NCBI GenBank assembly: GCA_942493245.1
Contig: OW818685.1
Span: 1,054,001-1,118,000, forward strand
Length of the DNA stretch: 64,000 bases
Reading direction: 5' to 3'
Origin: DAOPYU01 sp942493245
GTDB taxonomy: Bacteria; Sumerlaeota; Sumerlaeia; UBA8349
Made by a program: the position numbers and the translations under genes. Positions within the stretch are counted from its first letter, which is position 1, and each line of letters starts with the position of its first letter. Below are positions 55,436 to 64,000 of the stretch, one piece after another. The notes beneath the pieces were generated by a model, which saw nothing but the letters and a program-made list of their open reading frames with translations, ran no database searches and was not told where the DNA came from.

Positions 55436-56215
55436 ATGAACAAGAAAAGCGTTGGATTCATCGGTGGGGGGCGGGTGGCCTCCATTTTGTTGGGCGGGTG
55501 GGCGAAAGCGGGTGTCTGGCCCGAAAAAGTGGTGGTCAGCGACCCCAATGAGCAAACGCTGGCGCGCCTGAAAGAGCGCTATCCCCAGATCGAAACGGTT
55601 GGGGCTGACAACACGCAACCGGCGGCTCAGGAAGTGGTCTTCTTCGGGGTGCATCCCCCCGTGGCCGCCGAGGTTTTGAGTCAGATTGCTCCGGTGTTGC
55701 GCCCGGAGGCCCTTCTGATCTCTCTGGCGCCGAAATGGAACATGGCTAAGCTGTCCTCCGCATTGGGTGGGTTCAACCGGATCGCGCGCATGATCCCCAA
55801 CGCCCCTTCCCTCGTGGGAGCGGGCTACAACCCGGTGGCGTTCGGTTCCGGACTTGCGGAGGCGGAACGGGCCGGGTTGCTGGAATGTTTCAAGGCTTGG
55901 GGCAAAAGCCCCGTCGTGGCCGAGGAAAGTCTGGAGCCTTACGCGCTGTTGACCGGCATGGGACCGACCTATTTCTGGTACCAGTTCTACGAACTCCTGG
56001 GGGTGATGCAGGGAGCGGGGCTGCCGGACGCCGAGGCGTTCGAGGGGTTGAAAAATATGCTCTGTGGCGCGCTGCAGGTCATGGAAAAGTCGGGACTCGA
56101 TGCCGCGCAGGTCATGGACCTGATCCCGGTCAAGCCCCTGGCCGAACTCGAAGCGGGTGTGGCCGAGGGCTACCGGACCAAACTCCCGGCTCTGCTTGCA
56201 AAGATCCGGCCGTGA
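55436..56215 (+). CDS. Pyrroline-5-carboxylate reductase family oxidoreductase
   Basis: 259 aa from the ATG at 55436, with AGGGGAAGG upstream. The Rossmann motif VGFIGGGRVASILLGGW opens the protein. The C-terminal dimerisation domain is recognisable (LLTGMGPTYFWYQFYELLGVMQGAGLPDAEA), with the usual TGSGPAY replaced by TGMGPTY. It may be ProC for proline, matching proB at 29 kb, or a paralogue with another role in this redox cluster; its sequence departs enough that I leave the symbol empty. Confidence 0.75.
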   Translation: MNKKSVGFIGGGRVASILLGGWAKAGVWPEKVVVSDPNEQTLARLKERYPQIETVGADNTQPAAQEVVFFGVHPPVAAEVLSQIAPVLRPEALLISLAPKWNMAKLSSALGGFNRIARMIPNAPSLVGAGYNPVAFGSGLAEAERAGLLECFKAWGKSPVVAEESLEPYALLTGMGPTYFWYQFYELLGVMQGAGLPDAEAFEGLKNMLCGALQVMEKSGLDAAQVMDLIPVKPLAELEAGVAEGYRTKLPALLAKIRP

Positions 56216-56260
56216 GGGAGAACGCATTTACCGGACGCTGTGGAGCCGCAACCGAATGTA

Positions 56261-56305
56261 AACCACGAAACACACAAACGACACGAAAATGAGTTTTTCG
56301 TGGTT
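56261..56305. repeat. ACCACGAA-type hairpin between the proC-like and thioredoxin genes
   Basis: 10-bp arms AACCACGAAA / TTTCGTGGTT, related to the palindrome at 50314-50360. The following 56330-56430 includes a sequence (GCGTAAATTTCGGGAAAC) resembling the outer arm of the 50.4-kb element. Confidence 0.6.
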
Positions 56306-56459
56306 GAATAAATCGGTTTTCAGGTTTCCTGTACCTGACAGGAAATTGCCGCAGATTGCGTAAATTTCGGGAAACAGTCGCACAAAAGAAGACCGCTCCC
56401 GGGAACGCCAATCTTCTGGTTGGCGTGAATAAGATCTGACCCGAAGGATGTTATAAATC

Positions 56460-56999
56460 ATGAATGGCTCTGAAGGAAACAAACGTTCGAATGGAATGGG
56501 AATGGTGGCCAAGGGCGCGATTCTGCTGGTTCTGGCGGGATTGGTGACTTTTGTGATTCTGGCCAAAGACCCGAACAAATCTTCAACAACCCAAACACCA
56601 TCGCCGACGGAGACGTCCACCCCGCGCGAGGCGGCTTCAACCGCCCCGGCAGAAACGAACAAGACCCCCTTACCCAAACTGCTCGACTTGGGCGCGGACA
56701 AGTGTATCCCGTGCAAAATGATGGCGCCGATTCTCGAAGAACTCAAGAACGAGTATCAGGGACGGATGGAAGTGGTCTTCATTGACGTCTGGAAAAACGC
56801 GGGTGCGGGCGACGCTTACGGCGTCCAGACCATTCCCACCCAGATTTTCTTCGACGCCTCGGGGAAGGAACTCTACCGCCACACGGGGTTTTTCGGGAAA
56901 GAAGATATTCTGGCGAAGTGGAAAGAGTTGGGGGTCGAGTGGGCGGCGCAGCCTCAAACCGCGACGCCTGTTGAGGCGAGTGACGCTTCTCCGAAATAA
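56460..56999 (+). CDS. Membrane-anchored thioredoxin-family protein
   Basis: 179 aa. N-terminal helix (AKGAILLVLAGLVTFVILA), a Thr/Ser/Pro-rich spacer, then a thioredoxin fold with active site CIPC in ADKCIPCKMMAPILEELK and cis-Pro in VQTIPTQIFFD. The topology places the domain in the periplasm, where it would be kept reduced by the CcdA-like protein encoded next. An AAGGA lies upstream of the ATG. Confidence 0.9.
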   Translation: MNGSEGNKRSNGMGMVAKGAILLVLAGLVTFVILAKDPNKSSTTQTPSPTETSTPREAASTAPAETNKTPLPKLLDLGADKCIPCKMMAPILEELKNEYQGRMEVVFIDVWKNAGAGDAYGVQTIPTQIFFDASGKELYRHTGFFGKEDILAKWKELGVEWAAQPQTATPVEASDASPK

Positions 57000-57049
57000 G
57001 GTCAAGGGATGCACCCCATTTCCGAGGGTAGGGGAGCCGTATCCCGTAG

Positions 57050-57070
57050 GGGCGGGTTTCAAACCCGCCC
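57050..57070. repeat. GGGCGGGTTT palindrome
   Basis: Perfect 10-base arms around a single C, in the 131-base gap between the thioredoxin and ccdA genes. It is a common intergenic palindrome in several uncultured lineages and may act as an mRNA processing or attenuation structure. Confidence 0.6.
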
Positions 57071-57130
57071 TCACGCATTTTATTGCTACAGGGCTAAAAA
57101 GAAACCCTGTGAAAGGGAAACCCGCCGATC

Positions 57131-57829
57131 ATGCAGCAACTCTTCACGACCCTTTCGCACGCGGTGGAAGGCTCTCCCGCCGTCGCACTCACCGCCGCTT
57201 TTGTCTGGGGGATTTTGAGCATCCTCCTCAGCCCCTGCCACCTGGCGAGCATCCCGCTTATTGTCGGATTCATTGATAAACAGGGCCGCATGTCCACTGG
57301 CCGGGCTTGCGCGATCTCCACCCTGTTCGCCGTGGGCATTCTGATCACCATTGCCGTGATCGGCGCAATCACGGCGGCTGCGGGGCGGATGATGGGGGAT
57401 GTGGGCCGGTACGGGAACTACTTTGTCGCCGTGATCTTCTTCGTTGTGGGTTTACATCTGATCGGGGTGATCCCGATGCCCTGGTCCGGACCGGGACAGG
57501 TGGGGATGAAACGCAGGGGGTTGCTGGCCGCACTGATTCTCGGGCTGGTGTTCGGCGTCGCCCTGGGCCCCTGTACTTTCGCCTACATGGCGCCGATGCT
57601 GGCCGTCACCTTCAAACTGGCCAATACCCAGCCATTGTACGGGGTTGCGCTGTTGGCGTCCTACGGAGTAGGTCACTGTTCGGTCATCGTGCTGGCGGGC
57701 ACCTCGACCGAACTGGTGCAGCGGTACCTGAACTGGAACGAGCAGTCCCGCGGCACGACCATCGTCAAGGTGGTCTGTGGCGTCCTGGTCCTGGTGGGCG
57801 GGTTGTGGTTGATTTATTCGGCGCCGTGA
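57131..57829 (+). CDS. CcdA/DsbD-type transmembrane electron carrier
   Basis: 232 aa with six membrane helices. The two conserved Cys lie in LLSPCHLASIPLIVGFI (helix 1) and LGPCTFAYMAPML (helix 4), the pair that moves electrons from cytoplasmic thioredoxin to periplasmic partners. Lys/Arg-rich loops separate the halves. Its place directly after the anchored thioredoxin suggests that the two form one reducing pathway. Confidence 0.9.
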   Translation: MQQLFTTLSHAVEGSPAVALTAAFVWGILSILLSPCHLASIPLIVGFIDKQGRMSTGRACAISTLFAVGILITIAVIGAITAAAGRMMGDVGRYGNYFVAVIFFVVGLHLIGVIPMPWSGPGQVGMKRRGLLAALILGLVFGVALGPCTFAYMAPMLAVTFKLANTQPLYGVALLASYGVGHCSVIVLAGTSTELVQRYLNWNEQSRGTTIVKVVCGVLVLVGGLWLIYSAP

Positions 57830-57938
57830 GTCTGGGTGGACGTTGTTCAAATTCTTATCAAGTCTGGGTCGGGTACGGGCATCCGGATTCGCCTTGCGGC
57901 GTATCCAGAAAAATAAACGGGAACGGAGGATGGGAAAG

Positions 57939-58634
57939 ATGGCGGATTCAATGACACGGCGGATTCTGTTGAAAACGGCGGGGCTTGCTGCCGCGACGGG
58001 GTTGGCCTCGCAGGCGATGGCGGCCCCTCAGGAAAAAACCGAGAGTCAGGGGAAAATTCTGATCGTGGGTGTCTCGGCCAGTCCTCGCAAGGGCAAGACC
58101 ACCGCGACGGCCATCCAGGTGGCGCTCGATGCGGCGAAAGGGGTGGCCCCCAACATCGAAGTCCAGTTGATTGATCTGGGCGGGATGCGTCTCGCCGGGT
58201 CGAATGGTGGACTGAAGCCGGGAGAGGGACCACAGGACGACATCAGTTCGGCTCTATCCGTCCTCAAATCCCCGAATCTCGGCGGATTGATCGTTGGGTC
58301 GCCCGCCTACTTCCGGGGTATGACCGCCTTGTGCAAGGCCTTCCTCGAAGATATTGCCGTCCTGCGCGAACCCCGGACGCTGGCCGACAAGCCGGTCGGG
58401 GTTCTCTCGGTCGGTTCTTACCGAAACGGCGGTCAGGAATTGACCATCGAGCAGATTCAGACGGTCATGCTCTGTTATGAAATGGCGGTGGTCGGAGGCA
58501 AGCCCGGCGCCGTGCAAGGCGCCACGCTCTGGAACAACGCCAATGACGATATTATGAAAGATGAATTCGGCATCGACACGGCGAAGAAACTCGGCGTGCG
58601 GGTGGCCGAGGCCGCGCTGCGCCTCAAGTCTTGA
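57939..58634 (+). CDS. Exported NADPH-dependent FMN reductase/flavodoxin-like protein
   Basis: 231 aa from the ATG at 57939, with GGAGG nine bases upstream. A Tat-like leader (MTRRILLKTAGLAAATGLASQAMA) precedes a flavodoxin-fold domain: ILIVGVSASPRKGKTTATAI (phosphate loop), GGLIVGSPAYFRGMTALCKAFLED and GVLSVGSYRNGGQELTIEQI. Tat export would let it fold with FMN before crossing the membrane. It probably uses electrons delivered by the CcdA/thioredoxin pair; substrate unknown. Confidence 0.85.
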   Translation: MADSMTRRILLKTAGLAAATGLASQAMAAPQEKTESQGKILIVGVSASPRKGKTTATAIQVALDAAKGVAPNIEVQLIDLGGMRLAGSNGGLKPGEGPQDDISSALSVLKSPNLGGLIVGSPAYFRGMTALCKAFLEDIAVLREPRTLADKPVGVLSVGSYRNGGQELTIEQIQTVMLCYEMAVVGGKPGAVQGATLWNNANDDIMKDEFGIDTAKKLGVRVAEAALRLKS

Positions 58635-58725
58635 CGAAAAACGGGTCTGACTGGGTCGAGCAGACGCAGTCAAAATCCTGACAACAGAGTTAAGGGGTCT
58701 GCCTGAAACGCAGGTTCCACTCCCC

Positions 58726-58783
58726 ATCGGGGTTTTCCCTGGACCGTTCCGCTTCCCGGAGGCGGTCCAGGGAAAACCCCGAT
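58726..58783 (+). terminator. Strong terminator of the arsR redox cluster
   Basis: Perfect 21-bp stem (arms 58726-58746 and 58763-58783) with a 16-base loop, followed by TTCTTATTT. It lies 91 bases past the FMN reductase stop. Confidence 0.9.
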
Positions 58784-58950
58784 TTCTTATTTCATCTGGC
58801 GAGTTCATATAATCCCATCAATATCAATCCTCCATGTGTCAAAACTCGGTTCTGGACGGATGGAATGAGTTCAGTTTCATCCCCCCAAAGCGGGTTTAAG
58901 ATCTCGGGCTGTCCGCGAGAACTTCCCCTTTCCTCCCGGTGAAATCCTAT

Positions 58951-58967
58951 TTGGCACACCCATTGCA
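58951..58967 (+). promoter_or_regulatory. Sigma-54 (RpoN) promoter
   Basis: TTGGCACACCCATTGCA matches TGGCAC-N5-TTGCA, with GG at -24 and GC at -12 exactly 12 bases apart. Transcription would start near 58978, about 60 bases before the ATG chosen for the next gene. The operon it drives encodes an NtrC-type regulator, the class that activates RpoN. Confidence 0.8.
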
Positions 58968-59040
58968 CACGGTAGGCCTCAAAGCCGGACCTGTGTCAAA
59001 GACACGGTCAGGGGCGGGGTTACATCTCAGGGTGGCAGGG

Positions 59041-62000
59041 ATGTCACACATGGTGCGGGGATTTCAAAAAACCGGGGCGGGGCTGTGCATGGTGACGCTA
59101 TTGGGCGCGTGGTTGTGCCTGCAGCCCGGTGTTGCCCAGGAAACCTCGGTGCGTCAACTTCTTGCCATTGACCTGTTGACCACGGGCGACCGGAATCGGA
59201 TCGTCCTGCACCTGGATCAGATGACGCCCTATACCGTTACGCCTGTGCGCAAAGGGCAACCCCTGAAAATCGAACTGGTGGGATGCGAGGCCCCGTCCTC
59301 GCTCAAGCCGAAACCGGCCACCAACGCGCTGGTGCGGGGATTCCAGATGCAAACCGAGGAAGGGATCACGACGCTGACCTTCGACCTGGCGACGCACGAA
59401 CTGGATTCTCTGGACTACACGCTTCAGCGTGAAGGCATGATTATTGTACAATTGACACCCCGTGCGGGAGCCAGGACAACCACGCCGGAACCCGCTCCTG
59501 CCGTGCAGAAAACACCGCTTCCCACGCCACGTGTTCCCGTCTCGACTCCCACGCCGGAACGGGTTCGGACTCCGGAGGCGAGACCTCAGGCGACTCTACC
59601 ACTGGCGCTTCCCCGCGAGAAACAGCCGACAGCCACCCCAGCCCCCACCCCATTACCGGTCATAGAGCGGCCCGTTCCGCCAACCCCGAGACCGACCGCT
59701 CGTCCGGCGGTTCCCGTTGAACCCACGCGTTCCCCAGTGGAACGCGCCGCGCCGCAGGGGGGCAAGGGCGCTCCGGAACCGCTCGACGGGAGGAAATCCT
59801 CCGGGTTTGCGTTACCGGCGAGTAACTCAAAAACACCGCTCGCGCTCAAAGGGACGGGATCGGGGATCGAGTTCATGGGGGCCTTCCCCTACTACCCCAC
59901 GACCAATACGATGGAAAATCTGTTTTTCAGCCAGTTGGATTTCCCGGGAGACGAGGCGTTGAAAGAAGAACTGCGGGACGCCTATCTCAAGGAAAAGGTG
60001 CAGGACGTGTACACCCTGTGCGCCCGGCGGGGGCTTTCCCAGCGGCAGCCCAAAGCCTCGCTCGATGTTCTGGTTTATCTGATGGCCGAGTGTTATTTCC
60101 GTGAAACCATGGCGCGCTGGAACTCGCTGTCGCGGGTTCCGGCGGACTTTCCTGCCGCCATTGACCATTACGAACAGGCCACCCGCTACGCACCCGATTC
60201 GCCCCTGCGTCCGCTGGGTGACTACCGCTTGAGTCAGCTGTACGGATTGCTGGGAGGCGACGACCGCCTCAAGTCGCAGATCCTGTTGCAGAAACTGGCC
60301 AACAACAAGAGTCTTCCTTCGATCCAGTCCTCGATTCTTTACGATCTGGGGTACGATCTTTCGTTGAAACTGCACGAGGAGCATCCCCTGATCACCGAAC
60401 ATCTGGACATTGCGCAGAAAGCGTTCGACGAATTTCTGCGGCAGTATCCAGGGGATCAGCGCACCCCCCTCGTTCTTTTTCTTCAGGGTGAGATCCAGTA
60501 CCGGCGCGGTAACTATACGCGCGCGCTGGACTTGATGGAAACAGCCACGGCCACCAATCCCCGGGGACGCGACGCGGTCTGGCCGGTCGCGATGCGGGGC
60601 CACATGGCGCTGGCCGCCCAACGGACCAGTACGACGTTGGTCAACCTGGCCAACCCCTCGACTCGAATAGACAACATTTTCCGGGGATATCTGGAAGACA
60701 GCAACGACATGGACACCCTGATGGAGTACGCGAAGTTGCTGGCCGACGCAGGCAATCGCAAGGACGCCATCCGGATTTACAACCGGGTTGCCGAGATGGG
60801 CAAGCCCAGGGAACCGATCCGGGTCCGCAAGGATCCGCTCATGCCGGTTATCAGCGAACCGAAAGTCGAACAGACTTCGGCCCAGCGCGACAAGGTGTAT
60901 GCCGCGCGGTTGGCCATCACGCGTTATGCGTTGCGCGATTTGCAGCAAACCGGAAAACTGGCGCCCGATGTTCCCTACGAGGATTATCAGGAACCCATCA
61001 AGGCGCTCGACAGCCTGTTGCAGGACGTTTACAAGCTCGGCCAGGAGTCCGAATTGTTGCGCGACAAGGCGTTGCACCTGTTGGCTCTGGGGAAAAGCGA
61101 TCCGGCTCGCAATGCCGAAGCGCTCGAGATGATTCTCCCGCTTCTCCAGCCCGGACGGTTGCCCGCTCACTACGCTCAAGAACTGCGCGACACCGTCTGG
61201 AACATCATTCCGGAAGTCATGGAGGGTTACCACCAGAACGGTGAAGACTGGCTGGCCCTGCGCGCTTTCATGACGTTTCGCGACTTCCTCAAGGACCACC
61301 CCCGGCGCAAGGAGATCCTGTTGACCTGTGCCCGTATCTTCCTCGACGCGAATCTGCGCCAGCACGCAGGCGAAGTGCTCGACGAGATGGGGCCGCTCGA
61401 ACAGCTGACCCCCGAAGAACAGGAAGGCGTCAAACACCTGCGTCGGGAACTCCTGCTCGATCCCAAAAATCCCGAGTCGCTCAAGGCCAATGCCCCCGCC
61501 CTGCTGGGGCCGGGTTACGACGACGCAACAAAGGCCCGGGTGTTGACTCTCCTGGGGCCGGTCTATGCCGACGAAAACCAGCACGCCTATGCCGCACAGG
61601 TTTACCTTCAGGGCGCGTCGCTCCAGGGGTTGCCCTGGAAAGACCGTATCGAGTTCTACGCCAAGGCGGCCAGCGAATACGAAAATGCCCTGATGTACGA
61701 CAAGGCGTTTACCATGCACCTGGCCAGCATCCGCGCGCTCGAGGAAGCCGGGGTTGCGACGGCGGCGGCAGAGGAGTGGATCGGTAACGCGTTGATGGGG
61801 ATGGGCGAAAACGCCCAACGCATTCAGGATTATGCCAAAGCCGCCAAGTCTTACGAACAGTACCTGAACACCTACCCGACAGGGGAAAGCGCCGAACCGG
61901 CGCGTTACCAGTTGGGCAAGGTTTATGAAGCCTCGGGTGATAAGGCAAAAGCGCTCGAACAGTACGAGACCCTGGCCAAAACCGGGAAAAAGGAATCGTT

Positions 62001-62082
62001 CTGGACCCGGATGGCCAAACAGTCGGCGGACATCCTGCGGTTGCAGGACGGTGCGGGCGCAGAACCGTCGAAAACAAACTGA
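59041..62082 (+). CDS. Exported AMIN-like/TPR repeat protein
   Basis: 1013 aa from the ATG at 59041; an in-frame GTG at 58939 would lie before the sigma-54 promoter. Signal peptide (CMVTLLGAWLCLQPGVA, cleaved before QE). A domain of about 110 residues follows (IDLLTTGDRNRIVLHLDQ to MIIVQLTPR) that resembles the peptidoglycan-binding AMIN domain. A Pro/Thr/Arg-rich linker of about 130 residues leads to a long helical region of TPR-like repeats to the end (LNTYPTGESAEPARYQLGKVYEASGDKAKALEQYE is the clearest). It is likely a periplasmic scaffold. It forms one operon with the two-component genes that follow. Confidence 0.8.
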   Translation: MSHMVRGFQKTGAGLCMVTLLGAWLCLQPGVAQETSVRQLLAIDLLTTGDRNRIVLHLDQMTPYTVTPVRKGQPLKIELVGCEAPSSLKPKPATNALVRGFQMQTEEGITTLTFDLATHELDSLDYTLQREGMIIVQLTPRAGARTTTPEPAPAVQKTPLPTPRVPVSTPTPERVRTPEARPQATLPLALPREKQPTATPAPTPLPVIERPVPPTPRPTARPAVPVEPTRSPVERAAPQGGKGAPEPLDGRKSSGFALPASNSKTPLALKGTGSGIEFMGAFPYYPTTNTMENLFFSQLDFPGDEALKEELRDAYLKEKVQDVYTLCARRGLSQRQPKASLDVLVYLMAECYFRETMARWNSLSRVPADFPAAIDHYEQATRYAPDSPLRPLGDYRLSQLYGLLGGDDRLKSQILLQKLANNKSLPSIQSSILYDLGYDLSLKLHEEHPLITEHLDIAQKAFDEFLRQYPGDQRTPLVLFLQGEIQYRRGNYTRALDLMETATATNPRGRDAVWPVAMRGHMALAAQRTSTTLVNLANPSTRIDNIFRGYLEDSNDMDTLMEYAKLLADAGNRKDAIRIYNRVAEMGKPREPIRVRKDPLMPVISEPKVEQTSAQRDKVYAARLAITRYALRDLQQTGKLAPDVPYEDYQEPIKALDSLLQDVYKLGQESELLRDKALHLLALGKSDPARNAEALEMILPLLQPGRLPAHYAQELRDTVWNIIPEVMEGYHQNGEDWLALRAFMTFRDFLKDHPRRKEILLTCARIFLDANLRQHAGEVLDEMGPLEQLTPEEQEGVKHLRRELLLDPKNPESLKANAPALLGPGYDDATKARVLTLLGPVYADENQHAYAAQVYLQGASLQGLPWKDRIEFYAKAASEYENALMYDKAFTMHLASIRALEEAGVATAAAEEWIGNALMGMGENAQRIQDYAKAAKSYEQYLNTYPTGESAEPARYQLGKVYEASGDKAKALEQYETLAKTGKKESFWTRMAKQSADILRLQDGAGAEPSKTN

Positions 62083-62151
62083 CAGCGGGTGGTCTGGAGG
62101 TGTTTCCTCCAGGCCCTTCTCCGAAAAGCAGGCAATGGGAGGTAAACGGTC

Positions 62152-63684
62152 ATGACGACGATCACACAAACCCCAGAGGTGAGACCCGGTTCCCCGCAGA
62201 ATGGCGTGCAGCCTCCGCTTCCTTTTGCCGAACCCGGACTGGTGTGCCTGAATTCCGCATTCGATTCGGAGCTGCCCCCTGCTGCGTTTACCCAACTCGA
62301 GGAAGCTTTTCGCGCCTTCAACGACGCGACGGCCTCCTTCACCCGGCAATACTCGTACCTGGAGAAACGCATTTCGGATCTGAATGTGGAACTGGAAGAG
62401 GCCAACAACCGCCTGCGCCAGAAACTGGAAGAGAACGAACGTATGCAGGGCTATCTGTCCACGCTTCTGGAAAGTCTTCCGATCGGTGTGGTGGGCGCCG
62501 ACCGGCAGGGAGGGGTGTGCTCTCTGAACCGCCGGGCGGCTGAGATTCTGGAATGCGGCCAAGTGGATGTGTCCCGCATGTCTATTCTGGATCTCCTGAT
62601 TCCCGCCAATACCCCCCTGCGGTCCAAAGAAGAACGCGACTACGAAGACCCGCTCGAAATTCTGTCGCTGGCAGTCAGTTCCGGTTTCAGCACGGAACAG
62701 GCGTTGGAAATGGACATCGAGCGCGCCCGCGATGGACGTCGGCGGACTCTGAGTATCCGCATTGTCCCCACCGGCGCCAACGGCGGAAGCAACGAGTTGG
62801 ATCTCCTCACCCCCCTGCTCAACTCGGTCCGCGAGGTGGCGGCGGTGTTCCTGGTTGAGGACGTGACCGATGTGCGGCGTCTCGAACAGCAGGCGACGCG
62901 CAACAACCGCCTCACGGCCATGGGCGAGATCGCCATCAACGTGGCCCACGAGATTCGCAACCCGCTGGGAAGCATCGAACTGTTCGCTTCCATGTTACAT
63001 CGCGATCTGGCCGACGATCCGGCGAACGGCCCTCTGGCCGGTCACATCTGTACCGGGGTGCGGGTGCTGGACCATATCGTCTCGAATATCCTGCAATTCG
63101 CCCGGCCCCAGCGATTGTGTTGTTCCTCGTTCGATTTGAACGATCTGATTGATGAGACGCTCCTCTTCTCGGAACACGCCCTGCGCCAGAAGCGTATCCG
63201 GATCGAACGCCAAAACGGAACGTCCGGAGATCGCCCGGAGCATAAATCGCGTGTATCGGTACCCCTGTGGGCCGACGCGGAATTGCTCAAACAGATGTTC
63301 CTGAATCTGTTCCTGAACGCCATCCAGGCGACCCCGGAAGAAGGTCTGCTGGGCGTGCGATGCATCCCGAACTGCAAGTCGGTCGAGATTCAGATCTGGG
63401 ACTCGGGGCCGGGATTCACCCCCGAGGCGCTCGGGAAGATTTTCGACCCGTTCTTTACCACCCGGCGCAAGGGAACGGGTCTGGGGTTGACGATCGTTCA
63501 CAACATCGTCTCCTCGCACCACGGCAGTATCGAGGCGGAAAATCGTCCCGATGGGGGCGCGTTGTTCAGCATCGTTCTGCCGATGAAGACGCCGGTTCGG
63601 TCCGCTCAGTGCCTGGCGGCCGAGACCCCCTCGCAACAACCGGTCCGATCCATGCGGGTTCGACCGGGCAAGAGCGCCGCCTGA
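62152..63684 (+). CDS. PAS-domain histidine kinase of the NtrB/FlrB/PilS type
   Basis: 510 aa, soluble. A coiled coil (about residues 65-98) leads to a PAS domain (GYLSTLLESLPIGVVGADRQG onward), then HisKA with phosphoacceptor H266 in INVAHEIRNPLGSIEL and HATPase with LNLFLNAIQATPEEG, DSGPGF and RKGTGLGLTIVHNI. No membrane helix, so the signal is cytoplasmic or comes from a partner. It is followed by an NtrC-like regulator, its probable partner. Confidence 0.93.
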   Translation: MTTITQTPEVRPGSPQNGVQPPLPFAEPGLVCLNSAFDSELPPAAFTQLEEAFRAFNDATASFTRQYSYLEKRISDLNVELEEANNRLRQKLEENERMQGYLSTLLESLPIGVVGADRQGGVCSLNRRAAEILECGQVDVSRMSILDLLIPANTPLRSKEERDYEDPLEILSLAVSSGFSTEQALEMDIERARDGRRRTLSIRIVPTGANGGSNELDLLTPLLNSVREVAAVFLVEDVTDVRRLEQQATRNNRLTAMGEIAINVAHEIRNPLGSIELFASMLHRDLADDPANGPLAGHICTGVRVLDHIVSNILQFARPQRLCCSSFDLNDLIDETLLFSEHALRQKRIRIERQNGTSGDRPEHKSRVSVPLWADAELLKQMFLNLFLNAIQATPEEGLLGVRCIPNCKSVEIQIWDSGPGFTPEALGKIFDPFFTTRRKGTGLGLTIVHNIVSSHHGSIEAENRPDGGALFSIVLPMKTPVRSAQCLAAETPSQQPVRSMRVRPGKSAA

Positions 63685-63785
63685 CCGTTTCGGTTCAGGA
63701 GGCGTTATCACACACGGAGTTGAGAAAGGGCCTATTCGATTTTCCCCCTTTCTGGAAATACGTATCCTCCCAAGGAGTAAGACTC

Positions 63786-64000
63786 ATGACCCCCCGCATT
63801 CTGATCGTGGACGATGAAGTCGGTATGCAAATCGCGTTGCGCGAGGTGCTTCAGCGCCAGGGCTACGACGTCACCGTGGCGAAAGACGGGCTGGCCGCCC
63901 TGAACTGCCTGGAATCCGAACGTTTCGACCTGCTTCTGAGCGACGTGCGCATGCCGGAGATGACCGGCATGGAACTGCTCGAACGCGTCCGGGTCCGCTG
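63786..64000 (+). CDS. NtrC-type response regulator, N-terminal part (cut by window end)
   Basis: 71 codons are visible: a receiver domain beginning RILIVDDEVGMQIALREVL, with the phosphoacceptor Asp in LLLSDVRMPEMTG. CAAGGAG precedes the ATG. The AAA+ and DNA-binding domains expected of a sigma-54 activator lie beyond the window; their presence is inferred from the kinase type and the RpoN promoter upstream. Confidence 0.8.
   Translation, partial: MTPRILIVDDEVGMQIALREVLQRQGYDVTVAKDGLAALNCLESERFDLLLSDVRMPEMTGMELLERVRVR

Noticed and set aside
58808..58813. TATAAT as a sigma-70 -10 box for the AMIN/TPR operon
   Set aside because: No acceptable -35 about 17 bases upstream; the sigma-54 site downstream is a much better match.
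63723..63753. Hairpin AGAAAGGG/CCCTTTCT between the kinase and regulator genes as a terminator
   Set aside because: Only 8 bp with a long loop and no T run; the regulator is probably in the same operon.

Overview
The window is a GC-rich, gene-dense chromosomal segment from a Gram-negative bacterium. Pal and several lipoproteins imply an outer membrane. It carries LL-diaminopimelate aminotransferase (DapL), a split glycine decarboxylase, futalosine-pathway menaquinone synthesis, an RpoN-type promoter with an NtrC-type regulator, and many short intergenic palindromes. This mix fits an uncultured PVC/Sumerlaeota/Hydrogenedentota-like lineage better than a well-known pathogen group, but that placement is inference. 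No tRNA, rRNA, CRISPR or phage was recognised.

Layout. 1-5.4 kb (+): tail of a hybrid histidine kinase, mnmG with an odd in-frame insertion, and an 18-repeat TPR protein. 5.5-12.4 kb (-): glycine cleavage operon gcvT-gcvH-gcvPA-gcvPB, ftsY and a DUF5610-like gene. 12.8-17.2 kb (+): a GT-C membrane glycosyltransferase and an unusual receiver/GGDEF/histidine-kinase/receiver protein. 17.2-19.5 kb: a patch of REP-like hairpins into which an IS4-family element has inserted (20-bp terminal inverted repeats, 13-bp target duplication), plus the tail of a lost VanZ-like gene.

19.5-42 kb (-): a large secreted protein; rbsK-rbsB-rbsC with no ATPase gene; recX, a zinc alcohol dehydrogenase, argS, proB, dapL, obg, rpmA, rplU, serA, ilvC, a class V aminotransferase, and a 1264-aa TPR protein with long Ala/Pro/Lys-rich repeats. 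42.7-45.3 kb (+): pgi and rsmE. 45.7-46.2 kb (-): pal.

46.7-64 kb (+): a fused MqnE-MqnC radical-SAM protein, an M48 lipoprotein protease, a large multi-domain secreted protein, an ArsR-led redox and metalloid cluster (arsR, COG0701 permease, mini-thioredoxin, ProC-like reductase, anchored thioredoxin, CcdA, Tat-type FMN reductase) ending in a 21-bp-stem terminator, and then a sigma-54 promoter driving an AMIN/TPR protein, a PAS histidine kinase and an NtrC-like response regulator cut by the window end.

The most notable features are the MqnE-MqnC fusion, short tandem repeats embedded in frame in housekeeping genes (mnmG and the mqn fusion linker), the kinase that also carries an apparently active diguanylate cyclase, the REP hairpins with compensatory base changes that serve as IS target, and the ArsR redox cluster.
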